Part shown: positions 6,792-13,178 of the stretch, piece after piece
Layout: every line of letters starts with the position of its first letter
Position numbering within the stretch: position 1 is the first letter of the stretch
NCBI GenBank assembly: GCA_903854365.1
Contig: CAINWE010000231.1
Location: 1-13,178 of the forward strand
Length of the DNA: 13,178 nucleotides
DNA from: Oligoflexia bacterium
Lineage (GTDB): Bacteria; Bdellovibrionota; UBA1018
Direction: 5' to 3'
Notes under the pieces: model-generated
Databases searched by the model: none
The model's input: only the letters and a program-made list of their open reading frames with translations
Told to the model about the DNA's origin: nothing
Program-made: the position numbers and the translations under genes

Positions 6792-8621
6792 TCAAGAATC
6801 AATCTGAACACCAGAGACACCACGCTGAGAGAACCAACGTAACGCGCTGCGATAAACCAGTCGCTTCTCGGCCCATCGCGCTAAAGTCTCTCGATTAATT
6901 TTTGCGTTATGCCTGATATCCACCGGAAAACTGCGATGAAATAAAATAGTCGGCAGCATGGCAATCTTGATTTCACCTGGCATCGAACGCCGGGCTGCCA
7001 TCATCAGCAACTCGCTTTCCACCTGATTACGAAATTTTGCACTTCCCCAGTGCCTTAACTCAACGCATAGCACCGGCTGCTGATTGTCCAGAGGCCCCAC
7101 CCCTACTAAAGCGCTTCGAGCAACTGCGGGGTGAGCATTAAAGACACCCTCCCACTGAACCGTGTATAGAATACCCTCCCGCGTCCGAACTCTTTGACTT
7201 TTACGTCCGCAAAACCAAATCCTGCCCTCTGCATCGACCCACCCCAAATCTCCCGTACGGTGCCAGACCACAGAGCCGTCCAGAATCTTCATCGCTGCCT
7301 GAGCCCATGAGTTTCGATGATAGCGCTGACTCACTCCCGGACCGGCAACCAGGATCTCACCCGTCTCACCTGGCCCGACAGCAAGCTCATCGGACCACTG
7401 AGGAAGGGCGCAGTCACGGACCTGAATCACTCTGAGGCTCACCCCCGCAACGGCCATTCCCACACAAGAACCCTCTCCCGCTTCACTCCTTACCCTCAAT
7501 CCTTCAAAAATTTGAAGGCCGTGACCCACCTGAGAAACCGCAGCAATGGGTAACGCTTCTGTAGCCCCGTAAGCGGCATGAACCCGAGCGGTAGTCGGCA
7601 AGAGCCGCTGCAGAGATTCCAGCAAAGCAAAAGAAACAGGAGCCCCGCCCGACAACACGTGTCGAATCGAAGCCAAATGAACAGGATGAGACTTTCCGTA
7701 CTCAGTGATCCGGCTCAGAAATGCGGGTGACGCAAAAAGGTGGGTAATCCGATGAAAAGAGATCGTCTCAATCATCCTCCGGGGATTAATTTTTGCGGGT
7801 CGAGTCGGATCCATCGCAGGCAAGACGGACGTCGATCCAATGAGGACATCAAAAATCCCAAAAAGCGGAAGCGTCGCTAAAGAGGTAGACTCAGTGCCTT
7901 GCTCAAATTGAGACATTACCTGGCGAATCATCGCATCCGCCATCCCATGCGTATACTCAACTCCCTTGGGAGGCCCCGTACTTCCCGTGGTAAAATTGAT
8001 CATCAACAACTCGGATGGCAATGTCGGAGCAATAGAAAAAGGAGTCTCCCCTCCCTCCGCAATGAGAGAGAGATCTGGAATCCACCAGAGGAAGTGCCCC
8101 CCCAATCTCACTGGCGTCTTGACCCCAGAGAAAGTCCGACGAAAAACAATCCTTACCCAATGGGCAAGCGGAATTCCAATCAACGCTTCTGCGCCCACAC
8201 TCCGATAACACTGAAGCATCCGGACGATTCCCATCCCGGGATCGACCACCACCGGCACTGCACCGATCTTAAACAAGGCAAAAAGTACGGTAAAAAGATC
8301 GAGCCCGGGCTTCACCATAAAAATCGTTTTTGTCCCTTGCCGGATGCCCAATTTTTGCAATCCGCGGGCGTATGCGTCTGACTCCTCGTCTAATTGGCGA
8401 AACGTCTTTTTTTGCCTCGTTTGCGACTGACCCGAGGCAACAATCAAAGCGTCCCGGTTCGGGCTTTGATCACGATGCGCGCGAAGTCTTGTGACGATAT
8501 TCAGCGTCTCTTGTAGTTTCTGCAATTTCGCCTCCCACGCAAACGACCCACCCTTTTCATGGTGATACCCCTGAGGTGAGTAGAAAGATAGGGGATAGGC
8601 ATCGTCTCTCGATTGCGCCAC
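6792..8621 (-). CDS. oleC: OleC-like beta-lactone synthetase / acyl-AMP ligase family protein
   Basis: Member of the ANL adenylate-forming family, 609 residues. Core motifs: FTTGSTGPPKG at 210-220 (ATP loop), YGATE at 351-355, TGD at 456-458, and the C-terminal lysine K574 in RHNAKINRE. LPLFGIFDVLIGSTSVLPAMDPTRPA at about 251-276 and the RHNAKI ending are, to my recognition, typical of OleC. OleC converts a beta-hydroxy acid with ATP into a beta-lactone in long-chain olefin synthesis, after OleA and OleD and before the OleB decarboxylase. None of oleA, oleB or oleD is in this window. The start is GTG; ribosome-site support is weak (GAGAA about 8 bases upstream), and about 35 residues precede the usual family start. 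A strong GAGGAGG lies further up at 8672-8678 but no standard in-frame start follows it. Another long-chain acyl-AMP/CoA ligase role is possible. Confidence 0.8.
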   Translation of the reverse strand: MAQSRDDAYPLSFYSPQGYHHEKGGSFAWEAKLQKLQETLNIVTRLRAHRDQSPNRDALIVASGQSQTRQKKTFRQLDEESDAYARGLQKLGIRQGTKTIFMVKPGLDLFTVLFALFKIGAVPVVVDPGMGIVRMLQCYRSVGAEALIGIPLAHWVRIVFRRTFSGVKTPVRLGGHFLWWIPDLSLIAEGGETPFSIAPTLPSELLMINFTTGSTGPPKGVEYTHGMADAMIRQVMSQFEQGTESTSLATLPLFGIFDVLIGSTSVLPAMDPTRPAKINPRRMIETISFHRITHLFASPAFLSRITEYGKSHPVHLASIRHVLSGGAPVSFALLESLQRLLPTTARVHAAYGATEALPIAAVSQVGHGLQIFEGLRVRSEAGEGSCVGMAVAGVSLRVIQVRDCALPQWSDELAVGPGETGEILVAGPGVSQRYHRNSWAQAAMKILDGSVVWHRTGDLGWVDAEGRIWFCGRKSQRVRTREGILYTVQWEGVFNAHPAVARSALVGVGPLDNQQPVLCVELRHWGSAKFRNQVESELLMMAARRSMPGEIKIAMLPTILFHRSFPVDIRHNAKINRETLARWAEKRLVYRSALRWFSQRGVSGVQIDS

Positions 8622-8662
8622 TCTTGAATTTCTCAGAAATCCTTTTCTAAACCACGAATTCC

Positions 8663-8671
8663 TGATATTAA
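8663..8671. promoter_or_regulatory. Candidate -10 region in the divergent gap
   Basis: The 72-base gap between the two divergent genes contains TGATATTAA, which resembles an extended -10 (TG, one base, TATTAA) for the + strand gene. The complementary strand reads TTAATATCA and could serve the ligase gene. Neither side has a convincing -35, so this is only a plausible site. Confidence 0.25.
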
Positions 8672-8693
8672 GCCTCCTCGGAGTTTTTTACAC

Positions 8694-10721
8694 TTGGCCT
8701 CATTATTTTATTACTTATTCATTCCCTGGATTGTCCTCTTTGGAGCGGTGTTTACTCACCCCCACTGGAAGCTCCTCAAAGAAGCACACGCGGAAAATCG
8801 GCGCCTGATCGAATTCATTCAGCATTACCAAATTGCTGAAGCTTTAGACGAAATCGAGCTCTTATCGCACTCCTCTCGGGACCTGAATCAAACTGACGCC
8901 GATGGCAACACCCCCCTCACCCTGGCCCTGAGTCTTACGAGCCCTGAAATGGATCCCGTCTCGGCGGCGCTTGTGAATCGCGGGGCGAAAATCGATCCGA
9001 CCCACGGACCATTCAGAAACGCAGTGAAGGCACTCGCCCAAAAAGGAAACCTCCATTTACTCCGAACCCTGACCGAGCATGGCCTCAACCTACAGCAAGA
9101 ACAGGCCATCGGAACCGAGCTTTTCCTAGCGGCGACGCAATACCAGCAATTAGATATCCTTCGATTTCTTAAACCGTTCATTACGAATATAAACGCGCCC
9201 GACGCCGAGGGACACGCAGCCATCCATTTTGCGACTCACTACGGAAATCTAGACATCGTCGAATTTTTAACCGAAAATGGTGCTGATCTCTCTCAACCCA
9301 TCCAAGACTGCTGGACTCCCTTACTCCTCGCAACAGATGGCTGCCACGTCAAAGTGTTCACCTATCTCATCCAACAAGGAGTTGACCTTGAGCAAGCCAA
9401 CGCAGCCAACCAATCGGTACTCCACTTGGCTGCTAAGAAAGGTTGCTTACCCATCCTCAAATTTGCTCTGAAAAATAGCATGAATGTCAACTCATTAGAT
9501 GACCACCTCAATACGCCGCTCCATTTCGCCGCCTCCGCAGGACAGACTAAAACTGCGATGTTCCTATTAGACCGAGGTGCTGATTTCAACCTCAGGAACC
9601 AAAATGACCTCACAGCGTCCGGATTGGCGAACCATCGTGGCCATCACGACCTTTCTCGATTTTTACTGCGCCTTGAAGCCTTCAGCTACTATTCGCCACT
9701 CATCGAGACGGCCAAAAATTTAAATGAACTGAGAAGGATCAAGTCAGACTTGATTGAGTATCTGGATGAAAAAAAGAAAAGAGACCCCGCCTCCCCGATC
9801 AGGTCCTGCCTCCTGGAGCTCAAGCTTCAAGTGCATACCCGCGCTCACGAGCTCAAATACTTAGAAGCCGATCGCCAACTCTCGAGTTTCAGAAGTCGGT
9901 CTTCGAGCCGGTCATCAAGCCCGACCAGCCCAATCAGCCCGATCAGCCCGATCAGCCCGATCAGCCCGATCAGCCCGCCGAAAACCCCAGTTCCTTGCGA
10001 CCTTTGTCTAGAAGCGCTTCCCAACCCAAGTACCGACCCAGAATCGGGCCCGGCGAGCTGCGAATGCCAACTTTGCCCAGAGTGCACGCACCATTACATT
10101 TCCTGCTTAGGGGCCCACGAGACTCAGACAACACTCTATCGCTGCCCGATTTGCAATGATCCCACTCAGATCAGTTTTTTAATCCTCCAAACCCACATCG
10201 ATCTTCCAGTGATCTCCCGTGCTGCGGATCGCATCATTTATCAGCTCGATCAGCTCCTAGCACCCCACGTTCTTCCCTGCCCAGGGCGGGACTGCGAAGC
10301 CCGCGGAGATCCAGAGGAAGGCCGATACGTCTGCCTTCAATGTGATTTTCAAGGCTGCCTCCGCTGTGGGCAGGATCACCTCGGGCCCACATGCAACACC
10401 TCTCCCATACCCCATCGTCAAGAAATGAGAGAATTTTTAAGAGAAGCCAGAAAATCGGGATCAATGAACCGCCCCTGCTCCTTCTGCGGCAAAGTCATTC
10501 ACCGAATCGATGGCTGCAACGGCCTGAAATGCGCTGAATGCGAAAACAGTTTTCACTGGAACTACGGAGACCATCGCAATCATCCTCGGTACGCGGAACA
10601 CCGAAATGATGCCGGAGAAGTTCACGACTTTGAGTCACGTCCCATGACTTATTTCAGCGCAGTCTCGGATGACCCCAACGACGAGGAATCCAACCGGATT
10701 CTGGACCTCCTTCATTATTAA
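8694..10721 (+). CDS. Ankyrin-repeat protein with RING1-IBR-RING2 (RBR) module, putative E3 ubiquitin ligase
   Basis: 675 residues with an architecture known from eukaryotes (for example ANKIB1). The start is TTG with GGAG 10 bases upstream; the frame is open back to 8628 with no better start. Residues 4-20 are strongly hydrophobic with basic residues only after them. About eight ankyrin repeats span 70-327 (clearest at 171-201, 238-267 and 271-300). A charged stretch and an Ser/Pro linker (398-429) follow. RING1: C435-x2-C-x17-C-x-C-x2-C-x2-C-x19-C-x2-C487. IBR: C529-x4-C-x12-C-x2-C-x4-C-x2-C-x3-H-x4-C567, very close to the family pattern. RING2: C595-x2-C598, then Cys608 in DGCNG at the place of the catalytic cysteine that carries ubiquitin as a thioester, then C613 and C616. 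The second RING2 zinc site is altered (FHWNY where FCWxC is usual). Ligase activity is inferred. No ubiquitin, E1 or E2 gene is adjacent. Confidence 0.88.
   Translation: MASLFYYLFIPWIVLFGAVFTHPHWKLLKEAHAENRRLIEFIQHYQIAEALDEIELLSHSSRDLNQTDADGNTPLTLALSLTSPEMDPVSAALVNRGAKIDPTHGPFRNAVKALAQKGNLHLLRTLTEHGLNLQQEQAIGTELFLAATQYQQLDILRFLKPFITNINAPDAEGHAAIHFATHYGNLDIVEFLTENGADLSQPIQDCWTPLLLATDGCHVKVFTYLIQQGVDLEQANAANQSVLHLAAKKGCLPILKFALKNSMNVNSLDDHLNTPLHFAASAGQTKTAMFLLDRGADFNLRNQNDLTASGLANHRGHHDLSRFLLRLEAFSYYSPLIETAKNLNELRRIKSDLIEYLDEKKKRDPASPIRSCLLELKLQVHTRAHELKYLEADRQLSSFRSRSSSRSSSPTSPISPISPISPISPISPPKTPVPCDLCLEALPNPSTDPESGPASCECQLCPECTHHYISCLGAHETQTTLYRCPICNDPTQISFLILQTHIDLPVISRAADRIIYQLDQLLAPHVLPCPGRDCEARGDPEEGRYVCLQCDFQGCLRCGQDHLGPTCNTSPIPHRQEMREFLREARKSGSMNRPCSFCGKVIHRIDGCNGLKCAECENSFHWNYGDHRNHPRYAEHRNDAGEVHDFESRPMTYFSAVSDDPNDEESNRILDLLHY
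9924..9977 (+). repeat. 9-bp tandem repeat encoding (Ile-Ser-Pro)5
   Basis: Five perfect copies of ATCAGCCCG (9933-9977) preceded by one diverged copy (ACCAGCCCA, 9924-9932). They lie in frame inside the ankyrin-RBR gene and encode TSP followed by five ISP units in the linker just before RING1. Copy-number change would lengthen or shorten the linker without breaking the frame. Confidence 0.95.
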
Positions 10722-10809
10722 GAAGGCAGTCACTTCATCTGAATAGGCGCGCAAAAAGCGCAAACCCTAAAAATAGGAGCACGGAGCATTTTGGTACCCC
10801 AAAAGAATT

Positions 10810-10829
10810 TTCTGCATTTGAAAGCAGAA
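10810..10829 (-). terminator. Weak candidate terminator downstream of tRNA-Lys
   Basis: TTCTGC (10810-10815) pairs with GCAGAA (10824-10829) around an 8-base loop. On the minus strand the hairpin is followed by AATTCTTTT, a broken T-run, 43 bases past the tRNA-Lys 3' end. The stem is short and A/T-containing, so the call is tentative. Confidence 0.3.
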
Positions 10830-10872
10830 CCTTCCGAGTGAGAAATATTTAATATTCTTAGGGATTTAAAAG

Positions 10873-10948
<76 letters not shown>

Positions 10949-10966
10949 ACAAACAGGAGAGCCGAT

Positions 10967-10995
10967 GTCGTAGCACTACCCGATCAAAAAGGCAA
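10967..10995 (-). promoter_or_regulatory. Candidate promoter of tRNA-Lys
   Basis: On the minus strand TTGCCT (10990-10995) is followed, after exactly 17 bases, by TACGAC (10967-10972), preceded by TG in the extended -10 position. It lies about 18 bases before the tRNA 5' end. The -10 match is only partial. Confidence 0.35.
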
Positions 10996-11067
10996 AACTT
11001 TTTTTGAGCTGTTACCCAATCAATCTCTCGCGCAAACTGCAAATCAGGCGCCCTGAACAAAAAACGC

Positions 11068-11076
11068 TGCTAAAAT
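11068..11076 (+). promoter_or_regulatory. Extended -10 promoter element of the OB-like/matrixin pair
   Basis: TGCTAAAAT matches an extended -10 (TG, one base, TAAAAT with five of six consensus bases), 40 bases before the ATG at 11117. No good -35 is visible, which is common for extended -10 promoters. A short perfect inverted repeat, TCAGG and CCTGA around CGC (11044-11056), lies just upstream in the polymerase footprint and could be an operator. Confidence 0.45.
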
Positions 11077-11116
11077 CAGACGAGGCTCAAACCGCCGCAC
11101 AGAAAGGACTCACCTG

Positions 11117-11881
11117 ATGAAAAGCCCCACTCACCCCTCCCGCTGGATTCTCGGCAGCTTCCTTTTGCACCTCAGTTGGGACTCATTGAGCTGGGGGAGT
11201 ACTTTTTTCCCGCAGCCTTTTCCCAAGACGGTCCAAGAGGCTCCCGTAATTATCAAAGGAACCATCGGCACTTCTTATGCGGACTGGGGCAAGGGATCTC
11301 ACTCCCAAAGAATCTACACCTTCTCTCAACTCGAACCCGATGAAGTTTTAAAAGGTGACATCCCGTCCCGATCAGGGCTAGTGATCCGCGAACTCGGTGG
11401 CGAAAAAGACGGCACAGGACTGATCATCGACGGGGCGGCGCACTTTGAATCCGGCGAAAAAGTCATCGTATTCCTCAAGACCCCCAATCCTGACGGATCC
11501 CTCGATGTTCATGGAATGATGATGGGCAAACTCAATTTCGAACTCTCTCCTCAGGGCGAAGAACTCCTCACAGGCCCAGCACTCTGGCGAGGCCAACCGT
11601 CACATCCCACGACACCCAACACCTCGCGCTGGACTCTTGCCGATCTCAAACTCCTGATCCGCAACCAAGCCGAACACCCACCCTCGCCTTCCCCAGTGAC
11701 GCAGGCCGTGGGCCCGCGCTCAACCGAGGCGTCCTTCACTTCTCCCCTCCCAGCGCCTGCCCCTACTCCGTCCCCAGCAACGGCCCGGCACCAGGGCGGA
11801 CTCCAAATTGCATTCTCGCTGCTCTTGCTCGCCTTGGGCACTTTGGGGGTTGTGTTTCGACTATGGAGATACCGCAAGTAA
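11117..11881 (+). CDS. Exported OB-like domain protein with C-terminal membrane anchor
   Basis: 254 residues, function not known. A signal-like N-terminus (RWILGSFLLHLSW) is followed by a compact beta-rich domain at about 36-160. Its motif series (VIIKGTIG, YTFSQLEPDEVLKGD, LVIRELGGEKDG, FESGEKVIVFL, GKLNF) is one I associate with small OB-like exported proteins. A Pro/Ser-rich linker runs from about 186 to 222. A hydrophobic segment at about 229-248 then ends in the basic tail RLWRYRK, so the protein is probably held in a membrane by its C-terminus, facing outward. The two Gly just before that segment recall GlyGly-type sorting tails, but the match is weak. The start is supported by AAAGGA 8 bases upstream. 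The next gene, a matrixin-like protease, overlaps by 19 bases, implying coupled translation and a shared job. Confidence 0.72.
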   Translation: MKSPTHPSRWILGSFLLHLSWDSLSWGSTFFPQPFPKTVQEAPVIIKGTIGTSYADWGKGSHSQRIYTFSQLEPDEVLKGDIPSRSGLVIRELGGEKDGTGLIIDGAAHFESGEKVIVFLKTPNPDGSLDVHGMMMGKLNFELSPQGEELLTGPALWRGQPSHPTTPNTSRWTLADLKLLIRNQAEHPPSPSPVTQAVGPRSTEASFTSPLPAPAPTPSPATARHQGGLQIAFSLLLLALGTLGVVFRLWRYRK

Positions 11882-13178
11882 ACGCTCGACTCACTCAGCT
11901 CTTCGCGCTTTGCCTTCTTCTCTTGCATGATCGAGCACCCGAACTCGCTCACGCCTACGTGCCCACAGTCACACCCAACGGAGTCCAGCTTCGCTGGCCC
12001 CTCCCCAGACTCCTCTCGCTCTCGGGCAACCCCCGAGGAACCACAGGTCTATCTCAGGAAGAATTCTCGTTAGCGGTCCGGTTGGGTTTACAGAGATGGA
12101 AAGATGCATCCCGAGGAGGCATCCAATTTCAATACAAACAAGAAGAAGACCTCAGTCACTTCCCGATCACAGGAGCGCATGACGGTATTTCTACGATATT
12201 TTTCGTTTCTCAATCCAAAAGCATCACCCACCTCACACCGGCTGTCCTGGCATCTACCGAAGTTTGGTATAACTCAGTGACGGGCGAAATTACTGAAACC
12301 GATCTCATTTTAAACGACCACGATTTCTACTTTACTCCGTCCCCCCAGGACAGCACTGAACCCAGCTCGGGGACCGTCCGTTTCACTGACTCAAAGCCCA
12401 ACGTATTTATTCAAAATACGATCACCCACGAGCTGGGCCACGCGCTCGGACTTTCCCATAGCGGAGTCCTGCAATCGACCATGCTGTTTATGGAGGGCCC
12501 AGAGCAAGCTGACCTCAGTTGCGATGATCAAGTGGGAATTCAATCTCTGTATCCCTCTCCACACATCGACCTGAATGGAGCTTTACGCGGCAAGGTTCTT
12601 TTCAGAGGATCCCCCCTTTTCGGCGCTCACGTGACAGCCATCTCCCAAAAACGCGGCACCATTCTGGCGTCAACCCTCACCGACAAAACCGGGACTTTTT
12701 ATTTTCCTCACCTAGAGCCCGGCCCGTATGCACTCATGGCGGAGCCTTATTACGCGGGAGCATCCGCACTTCCGATTTATTTCGCACGGGTGAACGCTGC
12801 CATCTGCCCAGGCAGAACAGACTTCAGACGCACTTTTCTCACTCGATCTAACACCGACCTCTTCAACCTCAAGACTGTTCAAGTGACCTCTGGCGGAGAG
12901 GCCGACGCTGGGAGCATGGAAGCTCAGTGCCAACCCCAAGTCCGACTCAGGACATCGCCCCCCCCCACTCCAAGTATCGACTTGAACTCCGGTGACTTCG
13001 CCTTTATCGATTGGATTCCTCCGGCCCCCAGTGACAATCCCTATCTCCTGAAAAATCCTGCTGACTCCATCTCCCTGACCATCCTGGACTTTAGTCTCTA
13101 CTCACCAGTCAGCGTCGAAGCCTCACTCATGACCGAACTCGGGGATCCCATCGAGGCGACCTACCTTTCGCCGAACTA
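11863..13178 (+). CDS. Matrixin-like (M10A type) zinc metalloprotease, 3' end beyond window
   Basis: Open to the window edge, at least 438 residues. The start ATG at 11863 lies 19 bases inside the preceding gene. The N-terminus (LTQLFALCLLLL, then ELAHA) is a plausible signal peptide. The zinc site is HELGHALGLSH at 189-199, the full metzincin pattern HExxHxxGxxH, with a Met-turn candidate at Met207 (STMLF) and the closing DDQVGIQSLYP typical of matrixins. There is no cysteine-switch propeptide of the animal type. Residues about 235-293 (GALRGKVLFRGSPLFGAHV, DKTGTFYFPHLEPGPYAL) look like a carboxypeptidase-regulatory-like beta-sandwich; the rest of the visible tail is probably also beta-rich. 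Likely a secreted or surface protease working with the anchored OB-like protein. A nine-base C-tract lies in the coding region at 12958-12966. Confidence 0.87.
   Translation, partial: MEIPQVNARLTQLFALCLLLLHDRAPELAHAYVPTVTPNGVQLRWPLPRLLSLSGNPRGTTGLSQEEFSLAVRLGLQRWKDASRGGIQFQYKQEEDLSHFPITGAHDGISTIFFVSQSKSITHLTPAVLASTEVWYNSVTGEITETDLILNDHDFYFTPSPQDSTEPSSGTVRFTDSKPNVFIQNTITHELGHALGLSHSGVLQSTMLFMEGPEQADLSCDDQVGIQSLYPSPHIDLNGALRGKVLFRGSPLFGAHVTAISQKRGTILASTLTDKTGTFYFPHLEPGPYALMAEPYYAGASALPIYFARVNAAICPGRTDFRRTFLTRSNTDLFNLKTVQVTSGGEADAGSMEAQCQPQVRLRTSPPPTPSIDLNSGDFAFIDWIPPAPSDNPYLLKNPADSISLTILDFSLYSPVSVEASLMTELGDPIEATYLSPN

Noticed and set aside
7899..8381. 160-residue + strand reading frame opposite the OleC-like gene
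   Set aside because: Antisense to the conserved ATP-binding region; no recognisable motif or ribosome site.
10754..10766. GCGC-AAAAA-GCGC hairpin after the RBR gene as its terminator
   Set aside because: The stem is only four pairs and no T-run follows on the + strand.
11551..11952. 133-residue minus-strand reading frame
   Set aside because: Antisense to the OB-like gene and the start of the matrixin-like gene; composition looks like a shadow of Pro/Ser-rich coding sequence.

Overview
The window looks like chromosomal DNA of a Gram-negative bacterium that exports many lipoproteins and proteases. Three proteins carry signal or lipoprotein-type N-termini, one gene encodes an RCC1-propeller lipoprotein, and an OB-like protein is paired with a matrixin-type protease. 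An OleC-type ligase is also present. Together with a base composition near one half G+C (by eye), this fits Bdellovibrionota or related delta-proteobacterial lineages. That placement is an inference; there is no ribosomal or other marker gene here to settle it.

Layout. Positions 1-57 are the 3' part of a tRNA-Arg(UCU) on the + strand. From 66 to 8621 five genes all read on the minus strand, in transcription order: an OleC-like acyl-AMP ligase (6792-8621), a threonine ammonia-lyase with ACT domain (5474-6742), a thermolysin/fungalysin-like lipoprotein protease (3453-5432), a membrane-anchored FTP/PepSY-type propeptide protein (2571-3434), and a lipoprotein with TIG, Ig-like and seven RCC1 repeats (66-2468). 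A 72-bp divergent gap leads to a + strand gene (8694-10721). It encodes ankyrin repeats followed by a complete RING1-IBR-RING2 (RBR) module, the architecture of eukaryotic ubiquitin ligases. A tRNA-Lys(CUU) lies on the minus strand at 10873-10948. Two overlapping + strand genes finish the window: a C-terminally anchored OB-like protein (11117-11881) and a matrixin-like protease that runs off the end (11863-13178).

How the genes may work together. The last three minus-strand genes have short gaps and look like one export-related unit. The protease starts almost directly with its catalytic domain, and the propeptide domain that such proteases normally carry at their N-terminus is encoded by the next gene, which suggests a propeptide acting in trans. 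The OB-like/matrixin pair is a second probable cell-surface proteolysis unit. The ankyrin-RBR gene stands alone and is the most unusual item: no ubiquitin, E1 or E2 gene is visible beside it, so if it is active it may act on a eukaryotic host's or prey's ubiquitin system.

No stretch above 300 bases lacks a gene. I see no insertion sequence, integrase, CRISPR array or replication origin.
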